This document shows positions 55,150 through 64,000 of a stretch of DNA of 64,000 nucleotides, piece by piece. The stretch is from NCBI GenBank assembly GCA_011109175.1, contig RDEW01000017.1:310001-374000 (forward strand). Reading direction: 5' to 3'. The first letter of the stretch is position 1. The number at the start of each line of letters is the position of its first letter. The position numbers and the translations under genes were made by a program. Source of the DNA: Dicyema japonicum. Its lineage: Eukaryota; Dicyemida; Rhombozoa; Dicyemidae. The notes under the pieces were generated by a model, which worked only from the letters and a program-made list of their open reading frames with translations, was not told the DNA's origin and made no database searches.

Positions 55150-56080
55150 GCCAAAGGGTTAGTCGGACTTTTCATTTTCCAGTTGATACACATGGGTTCG
55201 CATTGCCTTGCTGAATCATCCCAATCCTGAAGCCCAATAAAGATCCTTCAGAACAGGATCTTGCCTACCGATTTCACCGTTATCTGTAACCCTAAAATTC
55301 TCCAAAGAGTCGTTCTTAAGTTTATACACAAGTATCTTCTTTTCTCCAATTTACAAGACGATTTTCGTCCCCAATATTCGACATCTACGGATCTCTCCAC
55401 CATCAGTTAATATACCACTAACGATTTCAACAATTCCAATCCTCTCCAAGTCAATCGCCTGAGTAAGCCATCAAAGGGTTCTCAGTAACCAATCATGTCC
55501 AGCACCACGTGAACTCTCTCGAAGACTGGTTTGGTGCAAACCATCTCTCTATCACGTTTGGAATCTACCATCAATCTTTTTACGTCTGACCGTCCCCAAC
55601 TAAATTTTTATTGCTTGGAGAAACGCTTCCCGTCATGAAACATCCCAAAATACTTTGAGTTTAATTCTACCAAATACTAACCTTCTCGAAACACGTGGAG
55701 GAACAATGTAAAGAGACCTCCCTCAAAATCAACATACAAAAGCTGTATTATGGCATTCTTTTAGCCAAAGCAAGAAGGGTCGGCCATCATATATGAACAA
55801 TTTATTCAAACCGCAATTAACAACGACACCCTGTGATCTGTTTCGAATTCTATCCTCCATCCAAACTTATCTCCAAGACCAATGTTGTTTGAAACAGATA
55901 TTTTGTTTTTACAGGGGCTTTCCGATGACTCGATTATAACAAAATACTACTAATCACTAATCAGAATTTTCTCACGCTGTGATCACCACTCCTTTTTAGT
56001 TACATACGGATACAAACTGGATGGTGCGCAAGGTCTCCTCTGTTCATTATGCAATCTATCAGAGTTGACAGTAAATCGCC
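55150..56080 (+). mobile_element. LINE reverse transcriptase relic
   Basis: Plus-strand traces of RT motif 1-2 (FRTGSCLPISPLSVTLKFSK, FSPIYKTIFVP) and later fragments, heavily mutated. No intact motif C. Confidence 0.35.
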
Positions 56081-56319
56081 TTTTCAAATTTCCCTGTCAT
56101 ATTAAAGCAATTAATAAACAAAATTAAGAATTAATTTAAATCCAAAAAATAAAAATATCGAAAAATCCTCAAACCTGCCTGACTAGCATTTAACGTCAAA
56201 TTGGACCAAAATTTCATTTTAACAAATATATAAAAAATCAAAAGTTCGACTTCTTGTAACGTGTACATACATAGGAGGGTCTCAAACTCATATTAACCCC
56301 AGGATAAACAAAAGTTAAT

Positions 56320-56391
56320 TAGCGGAACGAGGTTTCGATCCTCGGACCTCTGGGTTATGGGCCCAGCGCGCTCCCACTGCGCCATTCCGCT
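56320..56391 (-). tRNA. Initiator tRNA-Met (CAT)
   Basis: 72 nt: acceptor stem AGCGGAA / TTCCGCT pairs over seven bases; D-arm region GGCGCAGTGGGAGCGC; anticodon stem-loop CTGGGCCCATAACCCAG with anticodon CAT; T-arm with GGATCGAAACC, the GATCGAAA loop typical of eukaryotic initiators instead of TTCG. The A1-U72 closing pair and the three G-C pairs in the anticodon stem are initiator features. No CCA is encoded, and a T4 run follows (AACTTTTG), a likely Pol III stop. A functional gene by appearance. Confidence 0.96.
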
Positions 56392-57075
56392 GCCTTATAA
56401 TTAGCTTTTTAATTCTTAATTTTTCTTCACCCATACAGGCATCGTCTTATAATATCATTTATATCGTAATTTGTCCTAATATCGATATCAGTTTATCGTG
56501 ACCGTCCTGTGTGACCATCCATACTTATTTTTACCAGCATACTTTCAGGAAGCTCACTAAGAGAGTTCAGGGCCCTTGTTGGGTAACAAGTTTAATTGAT
56601 AATTTATGCGGACGATATGGACTTTGTTCCTGAGGATACTCAAACAGTTCAGCACATGCTCAACGTACTCCCACACATATTTTCGAAATTGTTTTTATCT
56701 GTAAATCCCGAAACGGAGTTTGCAACGCATATACGTAATGATCGGAGATCGGACGAGTCAGGGAGAAGGCAATAGAAGGTTGGCTCGCTTCTAAGAGACT
56801 CTGAAGATGTTACTCGCAGGAAGATCCTTGCTATGAGTGCACTGAAAAAAATATCGTCAATATGGAGCCACAAGAAGAGGATAGGACTAGACACCAGGCT
56901 TAGAATATACAAAGCTTTTGTCATCCCGGTGCTAACCTACAACTCTGGGATTTGGGGAATCTCTAAACGGGAAATGGACCGTCTTGACTCTTTCCACGGA
57001 GCTCAGCTTAAATCGGTAATCAAGATCAACTGTTGGATATTAATAAATCAAATTTAAATATTTGATTTTATATTT
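56392..57075 (+). mobile_element. LINE fragments
   Basis: 56833-57057 reads KKRIGLDTRLRIYKAFVIPV, then LTYNSGIWGISKREMDRLDS, FHGAQLKSVI, the reverse transcriptase C-terminal region (compare 24360-24500). 56600-56830 carries the same element's upstream part (YADDMDFVPED-like) in shifted frames. Confidence 0.55.
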
Positions 57076-57079
57076 ATAG

Positions 57080-57235
57080 TAATTCATACATAAATTTAGT
57101 GGTTGGGATCTTTCCTGTTCTCCACCTCACTTCGTAAGTGGAAGCCTGTAGTGTACTATTGGGGGATGGAACTCAAATATTGATGTTAGCAATAACAAAC
57201 TATTAATTGACAAACTTTTGATAAGAAGTTCTCCT
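57080..57235 (+). mobile_element. MITE fragment
   Basis: GGAAGCCTGTAGTGTACTAT and AATATTGATGTTAGCAATAA match the MITE copies at 48886-49195 and 58230-58270. Confidence 0.45.
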
Positions 57236-57734
57236 ATGGGTTCCTTAAATTAATTTATTGAGCCAGAAATACACCGCCATAGCTAGAATAAAAAAATTCA
57301 GGTTATCCTGGCCTCCCTCAGCAGTTCTGCATGCTCGGACTTGAAGAAAGTGACGTTCATGGGAACTCCTCTGGATGGTTGTTGACTAGTGGTCCTTTTT
57401 GGGTATAATTTAGGATTATACAGAGGTGAACCACATGACCCACGCTAACAATTCAAGCTCCCTGGAGCCAAAAAGGGAATAGGAGGAACAGAAGAAACAA
57501 ACAAAAATTTTCAATTCAAGTAGCCGCATAACACCACACTTATGTTGGCGCCACATGGCATAGTAAATAAACAAATAAATCCTTGATGGCTGCTTAAGGA
57601 GGCCAGGATCACCTGACGGACACATTCCATTTTTATTTTGTCGGTGATTCTTGGTTTTAAATAAATGAATTAACAAACATAAAATATTGTTAAATAAAGT
57701 AAAGTTGTGTGATAGGTCTCCATTATGGCCTGCA
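57236..57734 (+). mobile_element. LINE 3' end and unassigned sequence
   Basis: 57590-57670 ends GAGGCCAGGATCACCTGACG and GTCGGTGATTCTTGGTTTTA with an AAATAAATGAAT tail. 57295-57415 resembles the upstream part of the 26 kb copy. Confidence 0.5.
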
Positions 57735-57747
57735 GGCATTATATAAT

Positions 57748-58362
57748 CCCAGGCTTACCATTGTAAGCCAGCACAAGCAGTCATAACTAACTAATCCAAG
57801 GAAGAAACCAAAGGAAGAACATCTGCTTGTGCCGACTAAATCCATCTTCCAATACTTAACTACAGGCTTCCGAAGAGAGGTGGGGAAGTAGGTCCGCCCT
57901 CTTCCATTTTTGTCCCACGTCCTACCGTCGCGGACATCACTTCATTCTTTAGCGGAATTTTTTTCTTAATGGAATCTTCATCAGTGGATTTGGTCAGGGA
58001 GAAAAATAGGAAGATCTTTTTAACAACTGTGTTGTGCCAGAAGACTCGTCGCCTCACGGGTGGGATCAGCCAGAAGGCCTACAGGCATTGAGCAAGCAAT
58101 GTGATTTAACTCTCATAATCGAGAACTTATGTTCTGGAAAAGCCATCGCGTCACTCATAACTATTCTATTTGTTGGCTGGGTGATTGACACCTTTCTAAT
58201 AATGTCTAAAATGGAAGAGGGCGGATCTACTTCTCTTCCTTTCTTCGGAAATGGAAGTCTGTAATGGACTATTTGGAAGATGAATTTGGTCGGCACTTCC
58301 TTGGATTAATTAGTTGTGACTGTTTGTGCTGGGCTTACCAAAAATTGTAAGCCTGGGGTTAA
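57748..58362. mobile_element. Complete TTAA-type MITE with about 170-bp inverted arms
   Basis: Left arm 57748-57925 (CCCAGGCTTACCATTGTAAG ... CAAGCAGTCATAACTAACTA ... GGTGGGGAAGTAGGTCCGCC) is repeated in reverse at 58195-58358 (GGCGGATCTACTTCTC ... GTGACTGTTTGTGCTGG ... AAGCCTGGGG). The right end is followed by TTAA (58359-58362); the left flank is ATAAT where a TTAA is expected, probably one mutation. TTAA targets and CCC-starting ends are piggyBac-like. No transposase inside. Partial copies: 25740, 43401, 48886, 51790 and 57080. Confidence 0.75.
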
Positions 58363-58984
58363 TCAGTAAGGTAGTACCTATCAATACAGAACGCTTCCTC
58401 ATTGGCACACGTATCAAAAATACCCAATACTTGTGTCCCATTACAAGACATATGCTTTGACCTTGGTTACTCTATGTCTCCCGTCCTAAAGTCCAGGTTT
58501 TTTTCCTTTTTGAACATTTACTAACATTAGAACTATTATGAGGCTATAGAGGTGGTGGATGAGAGAAATAGGAATTATGGAAAAGATAGAAGTTTCAATG
58601 ATGACGCTTCGTCCTAAGTGATGTGATTTACCGATCAAAGAATGATCATTTGAAGACTATTAGACAATTAGGGCATGAAAATACGACTTTTTTTTAAAAA
58701 GAAAAAGAAGTCACACGAGGTGAAAAACTACCAAATGGATGATAATTACAACGTTTTTGGTCCCAATCTGAATTTTCTAAGGAAGTAGTTCTCCCGCCGA
58801 AGAAAAAAGGTAATAATTCACTCCTTGGATAGCGAAGAAGCCGAATTAACCATTTCTCCTATACAACAGCACGACTGAGTGATATGTATGGGAGAGTGTT
58901 GATAATTTCAAAGATAGCGGGGGCTTAGACTGTTAGATTGAAAACTCGTCAAAATTTTGGTGCAGATATCATGCAGACTGACGG
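58363..58984. other. No gene seen
   Basis: AT-rich. No supported frame or repeat. Confidence 0.4.
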
Positions 58985-59250
58985 TCCCCTTCTCTACTAG
59001 AGTGGAGTTATGTGATCCACCTGTCTCAGACGGAGCCCAGTGCCAGAGTGGGACGAAAAAGAATCATTTGTTTTCTCCCACTCCACTAAAGGGGGCCCCA
59101 CAACTGCAAGGAATGGACGTCTACTTCCTTTTGTGCTGATTCCGGATGGTCTTGTGTGATGTTGAAGGACTTTGTTTTTGTAACAGTGGAAACTGGATGA
59201 ACTTTTAGTTGTTAACTGTTAACTTCTTGCCTGGTGTATGGTTAACAATA
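58985..59250 (+). mobile_element. SINE-like repeat, copy 5
   Basis: ACTAGAGTGGAGTTATGTGA, CCACCTGTCTCAGACGGAGC, GACGTCTACTTCCTTTTGTG and a TAATAATAAA tail. The head is truncated. Confidence 0.65.
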
Positions 59251-59835
59251 ATAATAAATGTGACAGGTCGAATACGAGCCGTTAAACAAACCGTTAACGC
59301 AAAAATCGATTTTTCCGTTGCTATGTAAAACCGCAAAAATAACATCTAAAAAGTAAAAAGGAATTTCTCTCAAATAATTCACCTAGTCATTCTGATAGTC
59401 ATACAAGTGAGATGAATAGTTAGAGTTCCGCTTGTTCCGTGCTCTCTTCACTATCCGTTCTACCGGTTTTCTCCATGTAACTTTCCTCCTCGCACGTTTC
59501 CACAGTTCATTGAGGTCGTCCACAAAGTAAAATAGACAGAGAGTACGATAAAGACATAGACATTATTAGAAAGGTGTCAACCACTCAACCACACCTAAAA
59601 GTAAAATTTTTTTAAATTTTCAACCGTCAGAAGATCCGTCGAACCGACCGACTTTATATGTTCCCCAACTAGTACCAAAAAAATCTAGTAAACTCACACT
59701 ACAATTGGTTCTTATTAGGTTTATCATAGAAAGGAATCGTTTGATCTGTTCCATTCCACTGGACCATTCCTCGATGGAGTTCCCACTATAGTGCCTACTG
59801 AACGTTTCACGCAATGGATGCAATAAGATTCAATG
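59251..59835. repeat. Dispersed non-coding repeat, third copy, and flank
   Basis: 59430-59530 (CACTATCCGTTCTACCGGTT, CATGTAACTTTCCTCCTCG) and 59570-59600 (GTGTCAACCACTCAAC) match 18800-19245. The remainder is AT-rich. Confidence 0.45.
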
Positions 59836-59839
59836 ACTT

Positions 59840-60400
59840 CATTCGAATTTAATTTTCTAGGCATTCTAGAGTAGACGGATTATAATCTGCATGAAATTTG
59901 TTGGCAATAATAGCTTCACTATTAACAGCATATTGTAAATCCTGTGCTCCCAAAATGCATACACCTTGAACAAAGAAGCCATAGCACCCAGTATACTATG
60001 GTTTGTAGCGATTTCCTATTTGTGGTTCAAGCATTAAAGGATCGATGTTGGCTATAATATATGTTACCTGACAATGATCCTGGAACCTTCAAAATTTTGG
60101 AATTATAGTTTAATGTGGACAAAATGTTTCATCAGGAAAATCTGTGCCTTCCAACAATTTGAGTAATTCAGAGGAAGTTTCATTTTCAATATAAAGTCGA
60201 CAAACCCCGACAGAAGACACCATGTAAACCTGCCTTGTATAGTTTAATTCCACGTCTAAACTTTTTTCTATATCTGTATTTTCTGAAATAATCCCAAATC
60301 AAAATATACGGTAATATTTTGGGATTCTCCATCCAATTAGACCCGTTGAGAGCTTCCGTTATTCTTACAAACTGATCCGTCTGTTGTCTTTTAAAATTTC
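59840..60400 (-). pseudogene. Broken GCNT-like beta-1,6-N-acetylglucosaminyltransferase
   Basis: The C-terminal half of a glycosyltransferase family 14 (core-2/I-branching) enzyme: YMVSSVGVCRLYIENE, LLKLLEGTDFPDETF, LNYNSKILKVPGSLSG, YTGCYGFFVQGVCILGAQDL and IIANKFHADYNPSTLECLEN, equivalent to the family blocks G-x-AYFV-SR, T-x-PDE-FW-TL-N and VCI-G-GDL..LFANKFD. One usual micro-intron (60276-60302, 27 nt) is recognisable. The frame breaks at the Trp after PDE-x-F (one base missing) and again before YTGCYG. About 15 residues between the KLY-K region and YMVSS are absent, and everything N-terminal is missing. A LINE lies immediately upstream in the same orientation. Not functional as it stands. 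Confidence 0.7.
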
Positions 60401-61945
60401 CTTTTGGGCCAAATTGTTTAATTTCTCTCCATGTCGTCTGAGCAGATTTCGGAAATGGAAGTGAAGATACTAGTTTGTCCCATTTGTTGGCTTCAGCTTT
60501 TTTAATTTTCTTAGATATTTCGTCATTGAGAGTTTTTGTTTGATTTTTCTGTCCGGGAAAAGAAGGTACATGTCTTTTCAGGCGATTCCTTTTTTTAATT
60601 AATGATTTGGTGTTCTGATCGAGTTTTTCATTGTAGAATTTAAATGATTCACGCGGAATGGATACTGAAAAAGGCGGATAGACGAAAAATTGATGCTTTT
60701 GAACTGTGGTTCCGGAGGAGGTTACTAAGAATCCCTTGGACTTCCAAAATAACAAACACCGATGTACTCAAACGGGTGGAGACGGACATTTCGCTAGAAG
60801 GAAGAATCGTAAAACACAGATTGGCGTTCTTTGGGCATGTTGTCCGCTCTGACTCCCTGGAAAGAACCATTATGCTGAGCAATATTACTAGGAAGAGAAG
60901 ACCTGGTCGACCGAGGACTCGGTGGCTATCCACGGTGGAACACGTCACGGGAATTCCTATATCAAGGCTACTCCAAATTGTAATGGATCGGGGAGAGTGG
61001 AGGAAACTTGTTTATGAGATCTCCAAGGGTCGGACACGACTTAATTAGATAACACTACATAACGCGGAATGAATGTCTCCGCGCCATGAGAATATTTTTG
61101 TTTAAAAAGTCGATAGCTTCATCTATCTAGAGTGGAATATCATCATGTCAAAGTTTTGTGGACCTTGATCGATGTATTCTGAATAGCCATTTTAATTTGA
61201 TTTCTTATTATTGAAAAATAAGACAGTTTTTTACCTGTGGTAAATAACTTTTTTGATTCGAATAATGATTGGATTGTGGTCGGAAGATAATCCATAATGC
61301 ACCGTCCAAGATGTGTCCGGTGCAAGCTTTGGGGAACAGAAGGTAATGTATGGTGACGTTGATGCTTCGTTTTCCTTGTAAGAAATCCTAGTATGCTTCC
61401 TGGGGTTGTTGAGGATTGTCAGAGAAATGAGTTGGTCTAATAAGGATAATCCTCTTGAGTCTGCTGGATGTGATTTTAACCAGGCTGGATGTTTAGCATT
61501 AAAATCTCCACACAATATCAGGTTTCCGAGCTTGTTTAACTTGGTTAGGTTTAGAGAGAATCCTTTTGGGCAAGAAGATGGAGGGGGGACGTAGATGTTT
61601 GTAATGTTGAGAGTTCCGAATCCACTTGATATCCCAGATATTTCCGTGGTCCCATCGTTTATTAGTGATTGTAGTTTGCTGAGATGTCCGTAAATCGATG
61701 TTATCTCTTATAATGATGAGGAGACCCCTACCGCGACGGTTTGAGCGGTCCAGGCGGATGCAGTGGTATCCTGGAAAATGCGGAGTAGCTGATGATGGAG
61801 TAAGTCTGCTTTCTTGAAGTAAAATCAAATCAATGTTCTGTTCTTTAATGAAAGACCGAGTGCGAGAATTTTGCTTTTGATTCCGTTGATGTTTATCTGC
61901 AGAATTGAGAGTGGAGAGCCTGAACTTTAATAACAGGTAGACCAC
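60401..61945 (-). mobile_element. LINE with APE-type endonuclease, interrupted by another LINE
   Basis: Minus strand: NIDLILLQESRLTPSSATPH (endonuclease motif ..LLQE), GRGLLIIIRDNID, MCGDFNAKHPAW (GDFNAHH-type), YGLSSDHNPIII (SDHxPI), then IPRESFKFYNEKLDQNTKSL and the linker to QTTWREIKQFGP. The reverse transcriptase that should follow is absent: the LINE ends at about 60400 and GCNT-like sequence starts. A plus-strand insertion splits it (see next entry). One frameshift lies in the endonuclease near 61500-61590. Confidence 0.72.
60661..61071 (+). mobile_element. 5'-truncated RTE-like LINE inserted in the older LINE
   Basis: An intact 134-codon frame: WILKKADRRKIDAFELWFRR, then RLAFFGHVVRSDSLERTIML, RKRRPGRPRTRWLS and DRGEWRKLVYEISKGRT, the C-terminus of craniofacial-development-protein-2-like/RTE reverse transcriptases. 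The 10-bp words ACGCGGAATG at 60651-60660 and 61062-61071 look like a target duplication: removing one plus the insert restores the older LINE frame exactly. No stops, so a recent insertion. Confidence 0.75.
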
Positions 61946-62219
61946 ATGACGCCACGTTTTTCTCTCATTATTTTAGTTTTTTTTTTAGATTTGTGAATAT
62001 TTATTCTAGTTTTGTGAATAGTGTGAATAATAAATTTTATATAAATAAAATTAAAAATATTTAATCTAATTAATTAATATAAAATTATATTAATTTAAAA
62101 TTACCAAGTTTATTTTGCTTCTTGTGGTATGTTTGTCATCTAAATGCTTAAATGCTATATTAAATATTATTAACGTATATTATTTTATGACCGAAACTTA
62201 TATTTTTAGATTTCATAGT
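61946..62219. other. No gene seen
   Basis: Very AT-rich. A short plus frame (62115-62303) is unassigned. Confidence 0.35.
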
Positions 62220-62910
62220 ATGCAGCCCAGTAAAATCCCCAGAAATAGAATTGTATACTTTTTTCTTAACAAACCGTCGTTTTTTTTCTTATATTACCAA
62301 TAGATTTTTAACAAACCGACCAAAATCATTGTGGACTCCAAAATGAACGAGAATAAGGAACAGAGACAGTTCTTTCCTTCAAAAAATAGCACTTGTCCTT
62401 CCAGAACCCTTCCAATGTGTTAATCCGTGAAAACTATGACCCAAATCGTTTGTATTTTCTTGACACTCTAGAAAACAGATCAAACCAGAACTCTGAAGTT
62501 TCCCTGATCTCTCCGTTGACAAACAAAAAGATCACGGAAGTTTCCCACCATCTGAAAATCAACCTGTTGACACACACATGGAAGGAGGAGAAGGAGAAGC
62601 AGATCAAAGAGCGGAAGAAGGGAAGTAATGTTTATGCCACGGGGGATGACATTCACCATGTGCTGCAATTCATTGCCGAGCGTCGATCCGACATTTTCGG
62701 GAGTGGGAGTGAAGAAGCGATAATCGGGAAGAAGGTATGTGTGATCTGTGAGCTTTAGTTGGCTGAGGCTGGGTCATCAATGGAACTGAAGAAAAGTGCT
62801 GCGGACATGTTAGAGTTTGTATAATTGGTAGAATGAGTGCTGTTAACAAGAGGGAGAAGATTGGTCCCGTTCATCAGGCGAAGAAACAGAGATATGGAGA
62901 TGATTATTGA
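62220..62910 (+). CDS. SF3A1: SF3A1 (Prp21) central fragment, U2 snRNP subunit
   Basis: SF3A1 is a subunit of the SF3a complex of the U2 snRNP, needed for branch-site recognition. Seen from 62390: VLIRENYDP, LISPLTNKKI (family LVSPITGEKI), HHLKINLLTHTWKEEKEKQI, NVYATGDDI followed by IAERRSDIFG and AIIGKK, then EKIGP. This is the conserved central block of the family. Introns 62735-62758 (24 nt) and probably 62819-62850 (32 nt) give a stop at 62910 and an end KQRYGDDY. Upstream, an ATG at 62220 opens MQPSKIPRNR and, after a possible 50-nt intron, IFNKPTKIIVDSKMNENKEQ, but I cannot join it in frame to 62390. The two N-terminal SURP domains and the C-terminal ubiquitin-like domain of the usual protein are missing, so this is a drastically shortened gene or a fragment. 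Confidence 0.72.
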
Positions 62911-62984
62911 CGTTTGTTTTAATATATTTTGGATTTCAAGTTTTGTGGTTTAATTAGGTAAATGAATAAAAATTATTAAATTAA

Positions 62985-63957
62985 GGCATCTGAATGACCA
63001 TGCTATTTCCCCTAACAATAGCCAACGAGATACGTTCTCGGAACCAACCAGTCTCTCGCGGATCCTTGGTCACAGCTTGAATCATGGAGCCGATCTTACG
63101 AACCAACTCATCTGCTTGGGGGCCAAGGATTCCTGACGTTTCCACCGCGAATGGAACAAAAATACTCCTCCGAAATTCTCTGGTACTTCCTCCTCTTTCG
63201 TTCCTCGGCCTGCTTTGAAGCATGTCCTGGGTCTGAAGCAGAAGCAACCAAATTAGACGGGGAATAAGTATCAACACACGTCGCGTCCCAGATCAGGTTT
63301 CGTCCGTTGGCGAATGGAAAAGTCGTCATCCCATCAGGGCGTTTTCCATCGTTTCGGGAAAGACCAGCAGGTTCTAACAGGCAATGGTGTCCAGCAGAGG
63401 CAAGGGAATTCTTTAATGTCATGTTAAGACAGGAGTGCCTGGGGAAACGACCCGCACTCATCTTGCATGACAAGGGATGATAACCAAAAGGATCGATCCA
63501 ACGTCCACAGCGGCATTTTCTTTCGGCACACAATTTAAGACCAAGACGAAGCGAGGTAGCTATTCTCACAGCCTCATCATCCAACAGGTTTCCAATTTCG
63601 GCAGATGGATAAGCGTTCATCCAGGCCCCCGTCGAGTGACAACTGGCTGTTTTGAGGCAGGCAAGCCTTCTTACATCTTCCGTCTTTTCAAGGGACTCTT
63701 TCTTCTTTTCGAAGACACAAAACAAATAGGACTTTTGCTTATCACAATTGACCGGAGCATTCAGGTACAAATTCATCCATTCATCCCAGGCTCCCGACGG
63801 CGTCAGCGGTACGTTTAGTCCGGAAGTAGAGTGAAGGACCGTATCCACTAAACGCCTTGACGAGCCGAACGAAGATAAATAGGCGCCCAAAGCAACGTCC
63901 GAAGGAAGAGAAAGACCCAAACCACGCAGGCTACAGGGAGTGAGGCCTGTAACCATC
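62985..63957 (-). mobile_element. Retroelement C-terminal region with zinc knuckle and PD-(D/E)xK-like endonuclease, best copy
   Basis: Open minus frame 63108-63956 (282 codons) continuing after one frameshift near 63200 to 62981. Order: GLTPCSLRGLGLSLPSDVAL; RLGLKLC; C-x-C-x4-D-x6-HPLSCK zinc site (RKCRCGRWIDPFGYHPLSCK); RPDGMTTFPFANGRNLIWDA followed by TCVDT; KQAEERKRRKYQ; FVPFAVETSGILG; RKIGSM; ERISLAIVRGNS at the end. RPDG...WD-x-T-x-x-D-T and VPFAVET hold the likely catalytic Asp/Glu/Lys residues. This module sits at the C-terminus of reverse transcriptase proteins in many invertebrate genomes. The RT itself would lie right of the window. Parent of the relics at 1795, 4630, 28100, 38473 and 45560. 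Confidence 0.7.
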
Positions 63958-64000
63958 CGAAATCATCAAAACAAACATTAAGAATGGACCCCATCGTTGA
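63958..64000. other. Window edge
   Basis: Too short to interpret. Probably continues the retroelement. Confidence 0.3.

Noticed and set aside
60186-60755. A single 189-residue gene on the minus strand
   Set aside because: The frame is a chance fusion of three things: the edge of a plus-strand LINE insertion, an older LINE linker and GCNT exons.

Overview
The window is eukaryotic nuclear DNA, AT-rich and crowded with decayed transposons, from a metazoan. No bacterial operon or phage structure is present. The gene families are animal ones (Ig/FAM187-like receptors, GAL3ST sulfotransferase, GCNT-type glycosyltransferase, BAHD1/BAHCC1-like BAH protein, LCMT1, NDUFAF7, front-end desaturase, ENT transporter). 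Almost every one is cut by introns of about 20-30 nt (GT or occasionally GC at the 5' end, AG at the 3' end, usually TAAT, TAAC or TTAA inside). Uniformly tiny introns in an animal are best known from dicyemid mesozoans (Dicyema). That assignment is an inference from intron size plus gene content. The standard genetic code fits all models.

Layout: LCMT1 (0.4-1.7 kb, minus); transposon relics (1.8-5.3 kb); a two-Ig membrane protein (5.5-6.4 kb, plus); retroelement relics and a SINE-like repeat (7-10 kb); a small anchored protein (10.0-10.5 kb, minus); a complete cytochrome-b5 desaturase (11.1-12.6 kb, minus); LINE debris (14-16 kb); NDUFAF7 (16.3-17.5 kb, minus) head to head with a small secreted protein (17.6-17.9 kb, plus); a membrane protein with 13-residue tandem repeats (19.3-20.9 kb, plus); a single-zinc-finger protein (21.8-22.5 kb, minus); repeats (22.6-26.2 kb); the splicing factor SDE2 (26.6-27.2 kb, minus) facing a hypothetical gene (27.3-27.6 kb, plus); a FAM187-like receptor (29.8-31.2 kb, plus); an equilibrative nucleoside transporter (32.7-34.1 kb, plus); a dense transposon zone (34.6-47 kb) with two hAT elements and one Ginger-like element; a BAH-domain protein (47.4-48.8 kb, plus); MITEs and LINEs (48.9-53.2 kb); GAL3ST (53.4-54.4 kb, minus); an initiator tRNA-Met (56.3 kb, minus); MITEs and SINEs (57-59.6 kb); a broken GCNT-like gene beside a nested LINE (59.8-61.9 kb); an SF3A1 fragment (62.2-62.9 kb, plus); and a retroelement with a restriction-like endonuclease (63-64 kb, minus).

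Open frames alone hide most genes. I rebuilt them by joining frames across GT...AG segments of 17-30 nt (rarely longer). For nearly every model the total exon length is then a multiple of three, the conserved motifs run through, and the length matches the family. The host genes are functionally unrelated (lipid desaturation, complex I assembly, PP2A methylation, sulfation, nucleoside transport, surface receptors, chromatin). The common thread is splicing: two genes here, SDE2 and SF3A1, belong to the splicing machinery, in a genome whose introns are near the physical lower limit.
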